Source: Nostoc sp. ATCC 53789 (GTDB lineage Bacteria > Cyanobacteriota > Cyanobacteriia > Cyanobacteriales > Nostocaceae). Taken from it: a DNA stretch of 64,000 bases. Below, piece after piece: positions 52,112-61,813 of the stretch. The stretch spans positions 62,001-126,000 of the forward strand of contig NZ_CP046705.1 in the NCBI RefSeq assembly GCF_009873495.1, in the 5' to 3' direction. A program made the translations under genes and the position numbers. Numbering within the stretch: the stretch's first letter is position 1; each line of letters begins with the position of its first letter. The notes under the pieces were generated by a model. The model was not told the DNA's origin. It did no database searches and was given only the letters and a program-made list of their open reading frames with translations.

Positions 52112-54238
52112 CTAAATTGCAATCGTCGGGTGCAAAAAAGCGCTTTCCAACCGCTGCTGTAATCGCGTATATCGCAGTTGGCCGTCACTAGAACGCAAAG
52201 CCTTGGATATCGCTTTCTTGGAACCAACGACAATCGCTAACTGCTTGGCACAAGTTAATGCTGTGTACAACTGTTTACGAGACAACATCATATAAGGCTG
52301 CGTATAAATTGGCAGAATTACTACCGGATATTCTGAAACCTGGCTTTGATGAATGGTGAGGGACCAGGCGAGGGCAATTTGATTTAAGTCTGCTCTGGTT
52401 CTAACGACAGTATGCTTACGATACTGTACAGTAACTTCCATCTCTTCAAGATCAATGGCCTTGATAATTCCGAAGTCGCCATTAAAAATTTCGTGATTAT
52501 AATCATTAGTCAGTTGAATGATCCGATCGCCTTCTCGTAATAAATTCCCACCTCTGGTAATCTCTACTTTGTCGGGACTGGGCGGATTAATCAACTGCTG
52601 CAATACGGTATTGAGGTTACGAGTCCCAAGCAAACCCCGCGACATGGGGCAAAGCACTTGCACATCAGTAGCTAGATTGTAACCCAGGCGGGGAATCAAG
52701 TCTGTAATGATTCCGGATATTGCTTTAACACCATGTTTGGGGTGATGACCGCCGCCATGCCACAGACACTCAGACACGGGATTATCGGAAATCGGTTCAA
52801 TAGTGGGAAACTGGCTTCGGTTAATTTGGTGAGCAGCGGTGATAATTGCGCTCTGTTGGGCTTGCCTAAATACCTTGGTCAACCGCACCACCGGAACGTG
52901 ACCAGAATTAATCAAGTCAGCAAGGAATTGACCGGGACCGACAGAGGGTAACTGGTCAACGTCACCCACTAGCAGTAGTTGGGAACCGTATTGTATCGCC
53001 TTTACCAAAGAAGATGCCAGAAACAAATCAAGCATACTAGCTTCTAGCGCGACAATTGCGGTATGGGGTAAAGGGTTTTGATTATCGCGTAAGAAGCCCA
53101 TTGTCTTTGGGTCAAATTCCAACAAGCAGTGTATCGTCTTGGCTTCGAGTTGTGTGATTTCACTCAGGCGTTGAGCAGCGCGTCCAGTTGGTGCAGCTAA
53201 GGCGATAGATTTGCCCATTGCTTTCCACAGAGAGACTATGGTGTGGGTGGTGAAAGTTTTACCGCAACCGGGGCCACCAGTAAGAATCATTACCCTTGAA
53301 TATGCAGCCATTTCTACCGCTAGCCGTTGCTGTGGTGAAAGTTTGATTTTATGACTCTTGGTGAAGCGCTCAATCCAGGCGCGAACACGAGGCATATCTT
53401 GTGCAACTGGTTGGCAAAATCTAGATTGTATTAATTGAGCAAGGTTCTGTTCGGTGTGAAAGTAGGTTGGTAGATAACATAGCAGCGTTTGGTCTTCGCT
53501 TTTCTCGCGGATTAAGTCATCCTTGAGTGCCATGTCTTTGATAATATCAGCGAGGGCATCTTCTTCGGGTGTGTGATCTGCTGTAGTCAGCAGTTTGATA
53601 ACATTCTCAATTAGTAGAGACTGGGGTAAATAGCAATGCCCATCGGCAGCAGCTTCGTTCAAAACATGAATTAAACCAGCACGGTAACGGAACTGACTAT
53701 CAGGTGCAACTCCTAAATTAAAGGCAATTTTATCAGTTCTCAGAAAACCAATACCGTAGATGTCAGCAGCTAACTGGTAGGGATTGCTGGTGAGAGTAGC
53801 GAGTGCTTCATCCAAGTAATGCCTGTAAATTTTGACTGCATAAGTAGTAGAAACGCCATGACTGTGGAAAAATAGCATTAAATAGATGTAAGAGATGTAA
53901 GAAAATAAAATAAAAATAAGTTGATAGCTAAATAAAGATATTTTGAATTGAAGCAGAGACTTGATATTTGGGTTATGCCATCGGCGACGGCGACCCGGAC
54001 GCGAACAATCCCACAAACTATCGAGTTTGCCCCAGTACCAGCGATGAATTGTGTCGCGTACAGTCTGTGGATGCCATTTTAAGTATTGTGCGATCTTTAG
54101 CACTGTCCATCCAGCGGCTGATAAGCGTAGTACAGTGGCACGACTTTGAGTTCTTGGTGGTATACCTTTTGCTTGAGTGAGTGCTAGTAGGGCTTGATCT
54201 TCTATTGGTGACAGGTCAACTTTTAAAGGCGCTGGCAT
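52112..54238 (-). CDS. Chimeric frame: IS630 transposase N-terminus joined to truncated RecD2-like helicase, 708 aa
   Basis: Residues 1-91 (MPAPLKVDLSPIEDQALLAL…) are the helix-turn-helix part of an IS630 transposase, similar to the copy at 10112-11170. About 28 hydrophobic residues of translated junction follow, then from HSHGVSTTYAVKIY onward a RecD2-type SF1B helicase: GGPGCGKTFTTH (Walker A), VGDVDQLPSVGPG (motif II), KVFRQAQQS (motif III), then a C-terminal UvrD-like part. The N-terminal OB/helical domain of about 180 residues is missing. Motif V/VI reads TIHQSQVSEYPV, where the family has a glycine after SQ. The helicase core may still fold, but the gene looks inactivated or repurposed. 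Confidence 0.8.
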   Translation of the reverse strand: MPAPLKVDLSPIEDQALLALTQAKGIPPRTQSRATVLRLSAAGWTVLKIAQYLKWHPQTVRDTIHRWYWGKLDSLWDCSRPGRRRRWHNPNIKSLLQFKISLFSYQLIFILFSYISYIYLMLFFHSHGVSTTYAVKIYRHYLDEALATLTSNPYQLAADIYGIGFLRTDKIAFNLGVAPDSQFRYRAGLIHVLNEAAADGHCYLPQSLLIENVIKLLTTADHTPEEDALADIIKDMALKDDLIREKSEDQTLLCYLPTYFHTEQNLAQLIQSRFCQPVAQDMPRVRAWIERFTKSHKIKLSPQQRLAVEMAAYSRVMILTGGPGCGKTFTTHTIVSLWKAMGKSIALAAPTGRAAQRLSEITQLEAKTIHCLLEFDPKTMGFLRDNQNPLPHTAIVALEASMLDLFLASSLVKAIQYGSQLLLVGDVDQLPSVGPGQFLADLINSGHVPVVRLTKVFRQAQQSAIITAAHQINRSQFPTIEPISDNPVSECLWHGGGHHPKHGVKAISGIITDLIPRLGYNLATDVQVLCPMSRGLLGTRNLNTVLQQLINPPSPDKVEITRGGNLLREGDRIIQLTNDYNHEIFNGDFGIIKAIDLEEMEVTVQYRKHTVVRTRADLNQIALAWSLTIHQSQVSEYPVVILPIYTQPYMMLSRKQLYTALTCAKQLAIVVGSKKAISKALRSSDGQLRYTRLQQRLESAFLHPTIAI

Positions 54239-54707
54239 CTTGGTCAGGGGTAAAAATATTTACGACTAAAAGAGATTATCCCAATTTGATGTGCCATTTT
54301 ACTTTAATGAATTCTATTTACGAACGCCAAGATGCTCACTGATGACCGAAGGGACTTTAGCGAATGCAAATTAGTTTTTGATGTCAGAAATTACACATAT
54401 TAATTTTACTTATAAAATAGGTAGCCTATAGCACTTTAGGTTACGTAGCTGCAATTAGCGATCGCTCTTTGAGGAAAACTTTTTGGTTTACTGATAACTA
54501 TTTTATTGTGTACTTCAAGAGTAGCCTGGTTGGATGCGACCGTAGTTAGATATGAGTAATGGAAAAATCACATATTCAATACAAGTACGTCGGAAAAAGC
54601 GAATTGCGTTAGCGACGAACGCGAGTGCGTCTCGCAGAAAAGGAGCGTCACTGTGTTAGCGGAGCGGGGCGTTAGCAAGAGTGCGAATTGTTCGGTCATC
54701 CGGCAAG
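54239..54707. other. Intergenic region without genes
   Basis: Contains a HIP1 octamer at about 54459 and a run of GCGTTAGCG-type dispersed repeats at about 54600-54690. The other end of the IS630 fragment could not be placed. Confidence 0.45.
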
Positions 54708-55100
54708 TTAGTCAGAAGCATCCAAATGGTTTTTCAAAGTGTAGGGGCAATCAGGAGTTTTGATTCCACTGGCGTAAGGTAATTTATAGGATGCCCAAAG
54801 CTGCCAGCGCAAAACATCAACTCCAATAGTTGAACTACCGAATTGTACTCGAGAGTCTTTATCTGGATTTTGTATAACATTTTTGATGATGGTATTTATC
54901 GCTTCTATCTTGAGATTATTCGGTATGCCCATTAGTAGTTTTGTAAGCCACTGTTTGATTTGTGGTGACTGTAGCCAGTCTTTGATTTGGTCATCAGTGG
55001 GAGTTAGGCGATTGACTAATAGCTTGGGATTTTCGTTATCTTTATTAACTTGATTTTTGGATTGAAAGAGTTTCTGAAAATTAGCATCTGTGTTGGACAT
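54708..55100 (-). CDS. Hypothetical protein, 130 aa
   Basis: Unrecognised. Polar N-terminus (SNTDANFQKLFQSKNQVNKDNEN) followed by a helical middle (QIKDWLQSPQIKQWLTKLLMG, EAINTIIKNVIQNPDKD). No membrane segment. Divergent from the transfer gene block. Confidence 0.6.
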   Translation of the reverse strand: MSNTDANFQKLFQSKNQVNKDNENPKLLVNRLTPTDDQIKDWLQSPQIKQWLTKLLMGIPNNLKIEAINTIIKNVIQNPDKDSRVQFGSSTIGVDVLRWQLWASYKLPYASGIKTPDCPYTLKNHLDASD

Positions 55101-55298
55101 AAAAATAATTGATTAAAAGAGAATATCTCTATTATAGATAAATTGGATAAACCCGATAATAGCTAATATATTTTATAAAAAAATAAGATGAGCAAATATA
55201 AAAAATTGATTTACAATGTTAAAATAAATTATGAATATTTGATTAAGTAAGTGTCTTATAATTAAATAAGTTCCTTATGCAAGTATCAAATAAATACT

Positions 55299-55508
55299 AT
55301 GCACCCAATAGAGTTTAAGAAGAAGTGGAAATTAACTTATCAAGAGATGGCGTTCGTATTAGGATACGAAAGTTACGATACTGTCCGAAGCTGGTTCAGG
55401 TGTGGAAAGAAGCATCGAAATCCAATGAAGGTTGTTCATATAACTTGCTGGCTTTTGAATGAGAAGTGGGAACGCGAAGGAAAAAAAATAGTTGCTTTTT
55501 ACCTATAA
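55299..55508 (+). CDS. Small helix-turn-helix-like protein, 69 aa
   Basis: The stretch LTYQEMAFVLGYESYDTVRSWFRCGKKHRNP is a plausible helix-turn-helix followed by a basic patch, suggesting a DNA-binding regulator. A terminator follows 31 bp after the stop, marking it as its own transcript. It is the first gene in the direction of the conjugation operon. Confidence 0.65.
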   Translation: MHPIEFKKKWKLTYQEMAFVLGYESYDTVRSWFRCGKKHRNPMKVVHITCWLLNEKWEREGKKIVAFYL

Positions 55509-55538
55509 ATGTTTCCTAACTGGGTAAAATGTCCCCTT

Positions 55539-55566
55539 CCCCGCCACGAAAAAGGCGGGTATTTTT
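55539..55566 (+). terminator. Intrinsic terminator
   Basis: CCCGCC (55540-55545) pairs with GGCGGG (55554-55559) and is followed by TATTTTTAT. It lies downstream of the 69-aa gene and would separate it from the transfer operon. Confidence 0.78.
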
Positions 55567-55602
55567 ATATGTAGTTAGAAGTTCCAAGAAGTTCTCAGAA
55601 TC

Positions 55603-55914
55603 ATGGGGATAGGGGGGTTTACCTGGCAAAATGAAGAACTAACAAGACCAGAAGTTGCGGCGATGTTAAAGCCAAAGGTTTCTGCAAGACAACTACAAGC
55701 ATATTTGAACATAGCTCGGAAGTACTTGCCGGAGTTCCAGAAATTCACCAACAAAAAAACAGGTGGTCTAGATGGCTATGCAAAACTATACGAGTGTCAC
55801 ATTACAGTACTTCAGGAAATTCGCTCACTAGCTAGGGAACATACTTTAGCTGACATAGAAAGTGAATTTCAACAAAGAGCATTAAACAAGTCAGAAGTGG
55901 GAAGTGGGAAGTAG
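55603..55914 (+). CDS. Hypothetical MerR/helix-turn-helix-like protein, 103 aa
   Basis: Residues ELTRPEVAAMLKPKVSARQLQAYLNIARKYLPEF look like a winged-helix start of the MerR type. The rest is helical, ending LADIESEFQQRALNKSEVGSG. It is 57 bp ahead of the VirB2-like gene and may regulate the transfer operon; that is inference. Confidence 0.6.
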   Translation: MGIGGFTWQNEELTRPEVAAMLKPKVSARQLQAYLNIARKYLPEFQKFTNKKTGGLDGYAKLYECHITVLQEIRSLAREHTLADIESEFQQRALNKSEVGSGK

Positions 55915-55971
55915 ATTTTTTGTTACTTCCAACTTCGATAATAAGGTGATTTTTAGATTTTTCCTAGAACA

Positions 55972-56442
55972 ATGAAAAAAGGAGTAATTGCCTTGGCATC
56001 TAATAATTCTGTGCGAAGAACACAAACTCAAGTTCTAGCTAAGGCGCTTGCGGCGATTGGGCGCAAGTATCAGCATCAAATTTACGCGGCAGGTACGGCG
56101 ACAATCATTGTCATGCAGTCGATGCCCTCTTATGGGTGGGGCTTATTCGATTCGGCTCAGGTGGCAATGACTTGTATGTTCGGCGGCGCTGGTGGTATTG
56201 GTGGGGGTGGTGCGGCGGCGGCAACTACGGCGATTAAAGCACTTCCCGCAGTGATCAATGCAACCATCACAGTGCTTTTGTTTGTATACTTTGTAGCTTC
56301 TGGGCTTAAGGTTGCTAACGGCATTGGTGAAGGGCAGGAAGTAACGCAGATGGTTCAACAGCCCGTAGGCGTGTTTTTCATAATCCTGGTGCTTTGGATT
56401 GCTCAAAGTATCTTATTTAACGGCGTTACAGCCGCTTGTTAG
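55972..56442 (+). CDS. virB2: VirB2-like pilin subunit, 156 aa
   Basis: TrbC/VirB2-type pilin: a positively charged leader of about 35 residues, a hydrophobic segment (IYAAGTATIIVMQSMPSYGWG) with a possible cleavage site, a glycine/alanine-rich stretch and a second long hydrophobic segment (AVINATITVLLFVYFVASGL), then a third (VGVFFIILVLWIAQSILF). Position immediately before VirB3- and VirB4-like genes supports the assignment. Sequence identity to known VirB2 is low, as is normal. Confidence 0.72.
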   Translation: MKKGVIALASNNSVRRTQTQVLAKALAAIGRKYQHQIYAAGTATIIVMQSMPSYGWGLFDSAQVAMTCMFGGAGGIGGGGAAAATTAIKALPAVINATITVLLFVYFVASGLKVANGIGEGQEVTQMVQQPVGVFFIILVLWIAQSILFNGVTAAC

Positions 56443-56444
56443 TG

Positions 56445-56783
56445 ATGAGCGAGTACAATAAATCGCCCATGAAACGGGTGAATCAGTCACTTGGTCAAAA
56501 TGCAACAATAAGTATTTTTACTGGCTTTCAGTTTGCAGTCGCGTTATTTATGTTTGGCGTGGGCTTCATCATAGCGATTATGTTTGGGGCAGGAATAGTT
56601 TGGGGACTGCTGGCTGGTGTTTGGTTGAGTGCTACGGTAATAGTTTTATCTGGCAAACGTCCTTACTTGTTCTGGTCAAGAGTGTTCCCAAGCGTTCCAG
56701 TTTTCACTCGTGGCTATGTCAGATATTCTTCGCCCCAAAACAAAAAAAGGGCGGGTTCAAAGGGGATGCCTAAGCTATGGTAA
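56445..56783 (+). CDS. virB3: VirB3-like inner-membrane protein, 112 aa
   Basis: Start at the ATG at 56445 (MSEYNKSPMKRVNQSLGQ) in preference to a TTG at 56436. Two adjacent membrane segments (FAVALFMFGVGFIIAIMFGAG, VWGLLAGVWLSATVIVL) and a basic tail are the VirB3 pattern. It begins 3 bp after the VirB2 stop and overlaps the VirB4-like gene by 7 bp. Confidence 0.72.
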   Translation: MSEYNKSPMKRVNQSLGQNATISIFTGFQFAVALFMFGVGFIIAIMFGAGIVWGLLAGVWLSATVIVLSGKRPYLFWSRVFPSVPVFTRGYVRYSSPQNKKRAGSKGMPKLW

Positions 56784-59515
56784 AAAGCAGTATTCGTAAT
56801 CAAAAAATAGTACCCTTTGAAGACTTTTTAGACTTAGCAACTTTAGTAAAACTAAAAAAGGGGAGCTATCAAATCGGAGCTTACTTGTTGAGCAAAAAAC
56901 AAGTAAGCGACACTAACAACACGCTGCAATTAGTATTCGGATATGAATGCACTGGCTTTCACCCACTGTTTAATTCATCAGAGAGACTAGAGGCGATCGC
57001 CAAGGCTTTTGAGAACGGCTGTAAAGAGTTTTCGGAGGGTGAGAAATTCACCTTTCGTTGGTCTTCGTTTTGCGACGAAGACAAAGTAATTGAAGACTAT
57101 CGTCAAAGGCTAGCTAGCCCTGTATCTCTTGAGAGTGAGTTTCTTGATTGGGGGCAAGTTGCGCGGATGCAAGAACTGACGCGTAATCATCAGCGTAAGG
57201 ATATCAAGCTCAGTATTTACACGACTTTTACTGTCCGCCCAGGAGGAACGGAAGGTGGTGACGCGGTAGATAGAGCAATAGTTAAGCTGGCGAACTTTTT
57301 ACAGCGCAAATTCACGCCAACAGGCGCGACCGAACTCACTCTTCAAAACTTAATTCAAGTTCTTGAAAAAGCGATAATAGTCTCTTTGCGCCATCAACAA
57401 ATACTGTCTGAAATGGGTTTATTTCCCTCGCCAAAATCAGACAAGCAATTGTGGGGCGACCTAGTTGATAGAATGGGTGCGAAGGCTGTAAAAGTGCCCC
57501 ATACCTTGGTTTATGATACTGGTGAATTAAGGGAGGAGATTAACGAAGCCACGCCCAACCCATCGCGGTATAACGACCAATTACACGCGACATCGGTACT
57601 TCTGAATAACGGCATACCTCATGCTGATAGACGATGGGTATGTTTGCCCTACCAGAGTACTGACAAAAAGAAGTATATCGGCGTAATGACGCTTGCCCAA
57701 AAACCAGAGGTGTTTGCTTCAACCTATCAGCAAATACGCTTTTTATGGGATGTATTCTCACGCGAGGTTATTTATGATGTCGAGATAATAACGGAGATTA
57801 ACCCAGCCGATCAAAAAATGATTAGGCTTACCCAACAATTGATTACGAGGCGGTCAATAAATGCCTCCGCTAGCGCCAGTAAAAAGACTATTGACGTAGG
57901 AGCGCAAATTAATACGGAGCGGTCAGTCGATGCTCAGAAGCAGCTTTACACGGGTGATGTCCCGGAAAATGTAGCTGTCATAATCCTTGTTTATCGTAAC
58001 TCTCCAGAAGAAATCGACGACGCTTGCAGGCTGATTTCAGGGTATATCAATCAGCCTGCCGAGTTGATTAGAGAAATGCAATATACATGGTCAATCTGGC
58101 TTGACACTTTGCTGTTGAGACAGCGACCGCAGCTGACTTTTCCTTTCAACAGACGCGCCACTTTCTTTGCTAGTGAAGTAATTGGTTTAACGCCAGTCGT
58201 TCAAACAGCGCACGGTGATAAACAAGGCTTTGAATTAGTAGCTGATGAGGGTCAATCGTCAGTCTATATCGATTTGTCAAAGCCGAAAAACATGATGGTA
58301 ATCGGCACTACCGGGAGTGGGAAATCGGTAATAATTGCCTCTATTATTTATCAATGCTTGGCGTTGGGAATGTCAGTATTAATGATTGACTTGCCCAATG
58401 ATGATGGTTCAGGAACCTTTGGAGACTTCACGCCCTACTTTAATGGATTTTACTTTGATATCTCAAAGGAATCAAACAATCTTGTACAACCGCTAGACCT
58501 ATCAAAGATTCCTGAGTCGCAGTGGGAGGAAAGGACAAAAGCCCATCGAAATGATATTAATTTAATCGTGCTTCAATTAGTTTTAGGAACGCAAAAGTTT
58601 GATGGCTTGCTATCACAAACTATAGAATCTGTAATCCCTTTGGGTACAAAAGCCTTTTACGAAGATGCTGACATCAAGGAGCGATTTGAATTAGCGCGAA
58701 AAGCAGGGATAAACACCCCAGAGTGGGCGAATACCCCGACATTGGCAGATATGGAGAAATTCTTCTCGCTTGCGTACATTTACTTAGGCTATCAGGACGA
58801 CAATGTAGAAAAAGCGTTAAATTACATCCGCTTGCGGTTACAGTACTGGCAGGCTAGTAGCATTGGTAGCGCTATCTGCAAGCCTTCAACCTTCCAGGCT
58901 GATAGCCAGTTGATTACCTTTGCACTGACTAATCTGCAATCAGGAAAAGATGCAGAAGTGTTCGGGATGAGTGCATATATCGCCGCGTCCCGTCAATCCC
59001 TCTCCTCGCCCAACAGCGTGTTCTTTATGGATGAGGCTAGCGTATTGCTAGGATTTTCCGCATTGTCGCGGCTTGCGGGTCGTAAATGCGCTACGGCTCG
59101 AAAGCAAGGCTGTCGGGTGTTTCTGGCGGCGCAGGACGTTATCTCTATCGCCAAATCGGAGGCGGGAGAACAAATATTACAAAATATGCCATTGCGATTG
59201 ATTGGGCGTATTGTTCCAGGCGCGGCTAATAGTTTTTCTGAGTTGCTGGGCATCCCTAGAGAAATTATCGATAAAAACGAAAGCTTTGTCCCGAACATTC
59301 AGCAATTATATACTTTGTGGCTGTTGGACTACAACAACAAATATGTGCGCTGTCGCTATTATCCCTCGTATCCCCTGCTGGCGTTGGTCGCTAATAGCAG
59401 AGAAGAACAAGCCACGCGAGATAAATTCAAGAAAATTCACAGTGACAAGTTCACCTGGGTGGCAGAATTTTCTAAATATTATGTCGAGTGTATCAAACAG
59501 GGAAAACCATTATGA
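56777..59515 (+). CDS. virB4: VirB4-like type IV secretion ATPase, 912 aa
   Basis: The largest T4SS ATPase, needed for pilus assembly and DNA transfer. Walker A is GTTGSGKS (510-517); Walker B is near residue 751 (NSVFFMDEASVLL), followed by CRVFLAAQDV, which fits the motif after Walker B in VirB4/TraG-type ATPases. The N-terminal half has no membrane segment. The gene overlaps both neighbours by a few bases, consistent with translational coupling. Confidence 0.88.
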   Translation: MVKSSIRNQKIVPFEDFLDLATLVKLKKGSYQIGAYLLSKKQVSDTNNTLQLVFGYECTGFHPLFNSSERLEAIAKAFENGCKEFSEGEKFTFRWSSFCDEDKVIEDYRQRLASPVSLESEFLDWGQVARMQELTRNHQRKDIKLSIYTTFTVRPGGTEGGDAVDRAIVKLANFLQRKFTPTGATELTLQNLIQVLEKAIIVSLRHQQILSEMGLFPSPKSDKQLWGDLVDRMGAKAVKVPHTLVYDTGELREEINEATPNPSRYNDQLHATSVLLNNGIPHADRRWVCLPYQSTDKKKYIGVMTLAQKPEVFASTYQQIRFLWDVFSREVIYDVEIITEINPADQKMIRLTQQLITRRSINASASASKKTIDVGAQINTERSVDAQKQLYTGDVPENVAVIILVYRNSPEEIDDACRLISGYINQPAELIREMQYTWSIWLDTLLLRQRPQLTFPFNRRATFFASEVIGLTPVVQTAHGDKQGFELVADEGQSSVYIDLSKPKNMMVIGTTGSGKSVIIASIIYQCLALGMSVLMIDLPNDDGSGTFGDFTPYFNGFYFDISKESNNLVQPLDLSKIPESQWEERTKAHRNDINLIVLQLVLGTQKFDGLLSQTIESVIPLGTKAFYEDADIKERFELARKAGINTPEWANTPTLADMEKFFSLAYIYLGYQDDNVEKALNYIRLRLQYWQASSIGSAICKPSTFQADSQLITFALTNLQSGKDAEVFGMSAYIAASRQSLSSPNSVFFMDEASVLLGFSALSRLAGRKCATARKQGCRVFLAAQDVISIAKSEAGEQILQNMPLRLIGRIVPGAANSFSELLGIPREIIDKNESFVPNIQQLYTLWLLDYNNKYVRCRYYPSYPLLALVANSREEQATRDKFKKIHSDKFTWVAEFSKYYVECIKQGKPL

Positions 59516-60054
59516 AGGTTCTATCATCAGTCATTGAAAATAAGCTGTTGCTGGCAATACTAGCAGGTGTCGTGTCAATAGTCGGCTTTCAAGTATGGCA
59601 ATACAACCAAGCTCAATACGAAAAGCTTATTAGCGAAGCGAAGAATGGCTGTGGCGTGTACATAGAATTGGGCGAGGATGCCATCAAGCGCTCCCCCAGC
59701 CTGAGAGCATTGAAATATCAAAATAAGCGATTGAGTGGATTAGAGCAACCGGGGATAAACTCTGAATCCGCCGACCCAGGTGCTTATATCATGCTTTTTC
59801 GATCCCCTGCTTCTACCCTTCCGCCTAATGCTTTGCCTTTCGATGATACCTTCTTCACCAGTTTATTAAATAAGGAAGAATCACCTAAAACATTAATGGT
59901 TCAAGCTGTTTCTTTTGATTTAGCAAAAAAGCAAGCGACCGTAAAATCTCTTTGTACCAAAAAACCTTTTGTAGTAGCCTTGGAGGACTTGTATCTTGAA
60001 TACCAACCGATTGATCGTAATCTCAGGCGTAGTGATTTTGACATCCTTTTCTAG
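59512..60054 (+). CDS. Small membrane-anchored protein of the transfer operon, 180 aa
   Basis: The ATG at 59512 overlaps the VirB4 stop (ATGA). An N-terminal membrane anchor (LLLAILAGVVSIVGFQVW) is followed by a periplasmic part with one cysteine pair (GCGVY…SLCTKK). No family recognised. Its 3' end overlaps the next gene by 59 bp. Position suggests a T4SS accessory protein. Confidence 0.68.
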   Translation: MKVLSSVIENKLLLAILAGVVSIVGFQVWQYNQAQYEKLISEAKNGCGVYIELGEDAIKRSPSLRALKYQNKRLSGLEQPGINSESADPGAYIMLFRSPASTLPPNALPFDDTFFTSLLNKEESPKTLMVQAVSFDLAKKQATVKSLCTKKPFVVALEDLYLEYQPIDRNLRRSDFDILF

Positions 60055-60724
60055 CCTCCCTGCCACCGCTCAAACTAATCAAAACCAATCTTTCTTAACT
60101 CAATTTCAACAAATTTATAGCAGCTTGCAGACTTACATTAGTAATTATCAGAAAGAATTTACTAAAAGTTTGGGCAAGTTAGAAGCTGAATTAACCCAGG
60201 CAATTGAATCTAGTGTTGGTGATTTGGGTATTCCTGATCCCCTAAAAGCTGGCAAGAATATCGAGAAAGTGATTCAGAAACAAGAAGGCGCGTTGCTGAT
60301 ATTAGACCCTCGCATTCAAGCCGGAAACGCTATTAAGGAATGGAACCAGCAATATACACGCGGTCAGTCAGAATCAGTACTAGGAGTTGAGGGTCAACGA
60401 GTGCAATCGCAAGAGGCAGCAATAACTAATGATGCCACTGCTCAATCAAGCGAAAATGCTGCCGCCGCCCAAGAGGATGTTATTACCCAAGACATTCTTA
60501 AAAAGGTCGCTATTCAAAACTTGCAAAATGTTGTGATTGCCAAGTCTATCCACTCAGAGGCACAAAAGCAATCCCGTTCCTTGGCTGTTGCAAATATTAA
60601 CCTTGCCGATATTTCAAACAGGCTTGATGAGCAAGCTGCGGCGAAGGATCAGGAATCTAACGCCGCTACTCGCCAGATAATTCAATCTGCTGCCGCTAAC
60701 GATTCATTCTGGAAGAATCAATAA
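59996..60724 (+). CDS. virB5: VirB5/TrbJ-like periplasmic protein, 242 aa
   Basis: TTG start at 59996, decided by GGAGG 9 nt upstream. The signal peptide is clear (LIVISGVVILTSFSSLPATAQ). The mature protein is helical with coiled-coil-like stretches and alanine/glutamine-rich segments (…SENAAAAQEDVITQDILKKVAIQNLQNVV…), typical of VirB5 and TrbJ minor pilus proteins. Starts within the preceding gene, as expected in a packed operon. Confidence 0.7.
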   Translation: MNTNRLIVISGVVILTSFSSLPATAQTNQNQSFLTQFQQIYSSLQTYISNYQKEFTKSLGKLEAELTQAIESSVGDLGIPDPLKAGKNIEKVIQKQEGALLILDPRIQAGNAIKEWNQQYTRGQSESVLGVEGQRVQSQEAAITNDATAQSSENAAAAQEDVITQDILKKVAIQNLQNVVIAKSIHSEAQKQSRSLAVANINLADISNRLDEQAAAKDQESNAATRQIIQSAAANDSFWKNQ

Positions 60725-60727
60725 TCG

Positions 60728-60751
60728 AGTCACAATAACGTTACGATAACT
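60728..60751 (+). promoter_or_regulatory. 24-bp repeated motif before the VirB6-like gene
   Basis: AGTCACAATAACGTTACGAT, extended by AACT, recurs with one change at 63946-63969, each time just before a start codon. Contains a near-palindrome GTTACGRTAAC. Confidence 0.65.
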
Positions 60752-60754
60752 CAA

Positions 60755-61813
60755 ATGATAACGTTCTTAGTTATTCTTTTTGCCCAAACGACAGGGCAAA
60801 AAGCTGGAGAAGATACGGGCACTACGAATTCAGGCGAAATAGTCGAAGGCGCTATCTCAGGCGCAGACCTAATCTATAAATCGTTTGAGAATGATTGGCT
60901 AGAATTAGCATCTGGAACAAGCCCAATTTATACGGCTGTCGTCGCTGTTTCTACCCTCGCGGCTGTTGTGATGATTGGCTTTGCATCATTTGGCTGGTAC
61001 AGGAAGTATGCAGAAGAAGGGTTTGGTTTTGATTTCATATCCGAGATGGTTTTGCCATTAGTAGTAATTGTAATGCTTAGTAATAATGGGTTCCTTCTCG
61101 CCAATACAACAGTCGCATTAAAAAACGTATCGACCGGACTAAACAGGAGCATTTTAAATATTACGAGAAATGGGGTAAACCTGAGAGATGCCATAAGGAA
61201 TGTTAATGCTGACCAAAGCTTTGTCTTAGCCGCACAGATAGCCTTAGCTAAGTGCGAAAAGCTCAACAACGAAAAGAAGGAAGGTGAAGAATTGAGCGAG
61301 AAACAAGCTTGTATCAAACAGGCTGTGGAGAATACACGAAAAGACGCGCAGAAAGCTAGAGAAAAGACTGGCGCGGGTTCTGGAGTCGGAAGTTGGAACC
61401 CATTAGACCTTAGTGGCGAACTAATCAATAGCGCAATCCAAGGTTTTGTTTACGTAATTCTCAGTGGACTATCAGCAGCTTTTCAATACATTGTCCAACT
61501 GTCATTCTTAATGATTGCATTCGCTGCCCCAATCTTCCTAGTTGTATCTTTGCTGCCTTTCCAAAGCAAGCCTATTTATGCTTGGTTGGCTGGCTGGTTA
61601 GGGCTAACACTGGTTCTAATTTCCTACTCCATAACTGTAGGTATTATTGCCAGCGCGATAGTCTCTAAGCCTTCCAGCAATCCTTTGCTATTGCAACTTT
61701 TACAAGCCATCTTTTCGCCATTACTCGCGGTAGCCATAGGTACTGGTGGCGGAATGGCTGTATTTTCAGCTTTCACTAGTGGGGTTAAATTCTCGGTGGG
61801 GTTAAGGAGATGA
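60755..61813 (+). CDS. virB6: VirB6/TrbL-like polytopic membrane protein, 352 aa
   Basis: Five or six membrane segments: YTAVVAVSTLAAVVMIGFASF, MVLPLVVIVMLSNNGFLL, FVYVILSGLSAAFQYIV, LSFLMIAFAAPIFLVVSL and LAGWLGLTLVLISYSITVGII, with a lysine/glutamate-rich loop in the middle. This is the pattern of the VirB6/TrbL channel component. Overlaps the VirB8-like gene by 4 bp. Confidence 0.75.
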   Translation: MITFLVILFAQTTGQKAGEDTGTTNSGEIVEGAISGADLIYKSFENDWLELASGTSPIYTAVVAVSTLAAVVMIGFASFGWYRKYAEEGFGFDFISEMVLPLVVIVMLSNNGFLLANTTVALKNVSTGLNRSILNITRNGVNLRDAIRNVNADQSFVLAAQIALAKCEKLNNEKKEGEELSEKQACIKQAVENTRKDAQKAREKTGAGSGVGSWNPLDLSGELINSAIQGFVYVILSGLSAAFQYIVQLSFLMIAFAAPIFLVVSLLPFQSKPIYAWLAGWLGLTLVLISYSITVGIIASAIVSKPSSNPLLLQLLQAIFSPLLAVAIGTGGGMAVFSAFTSGVKFSVGLRR

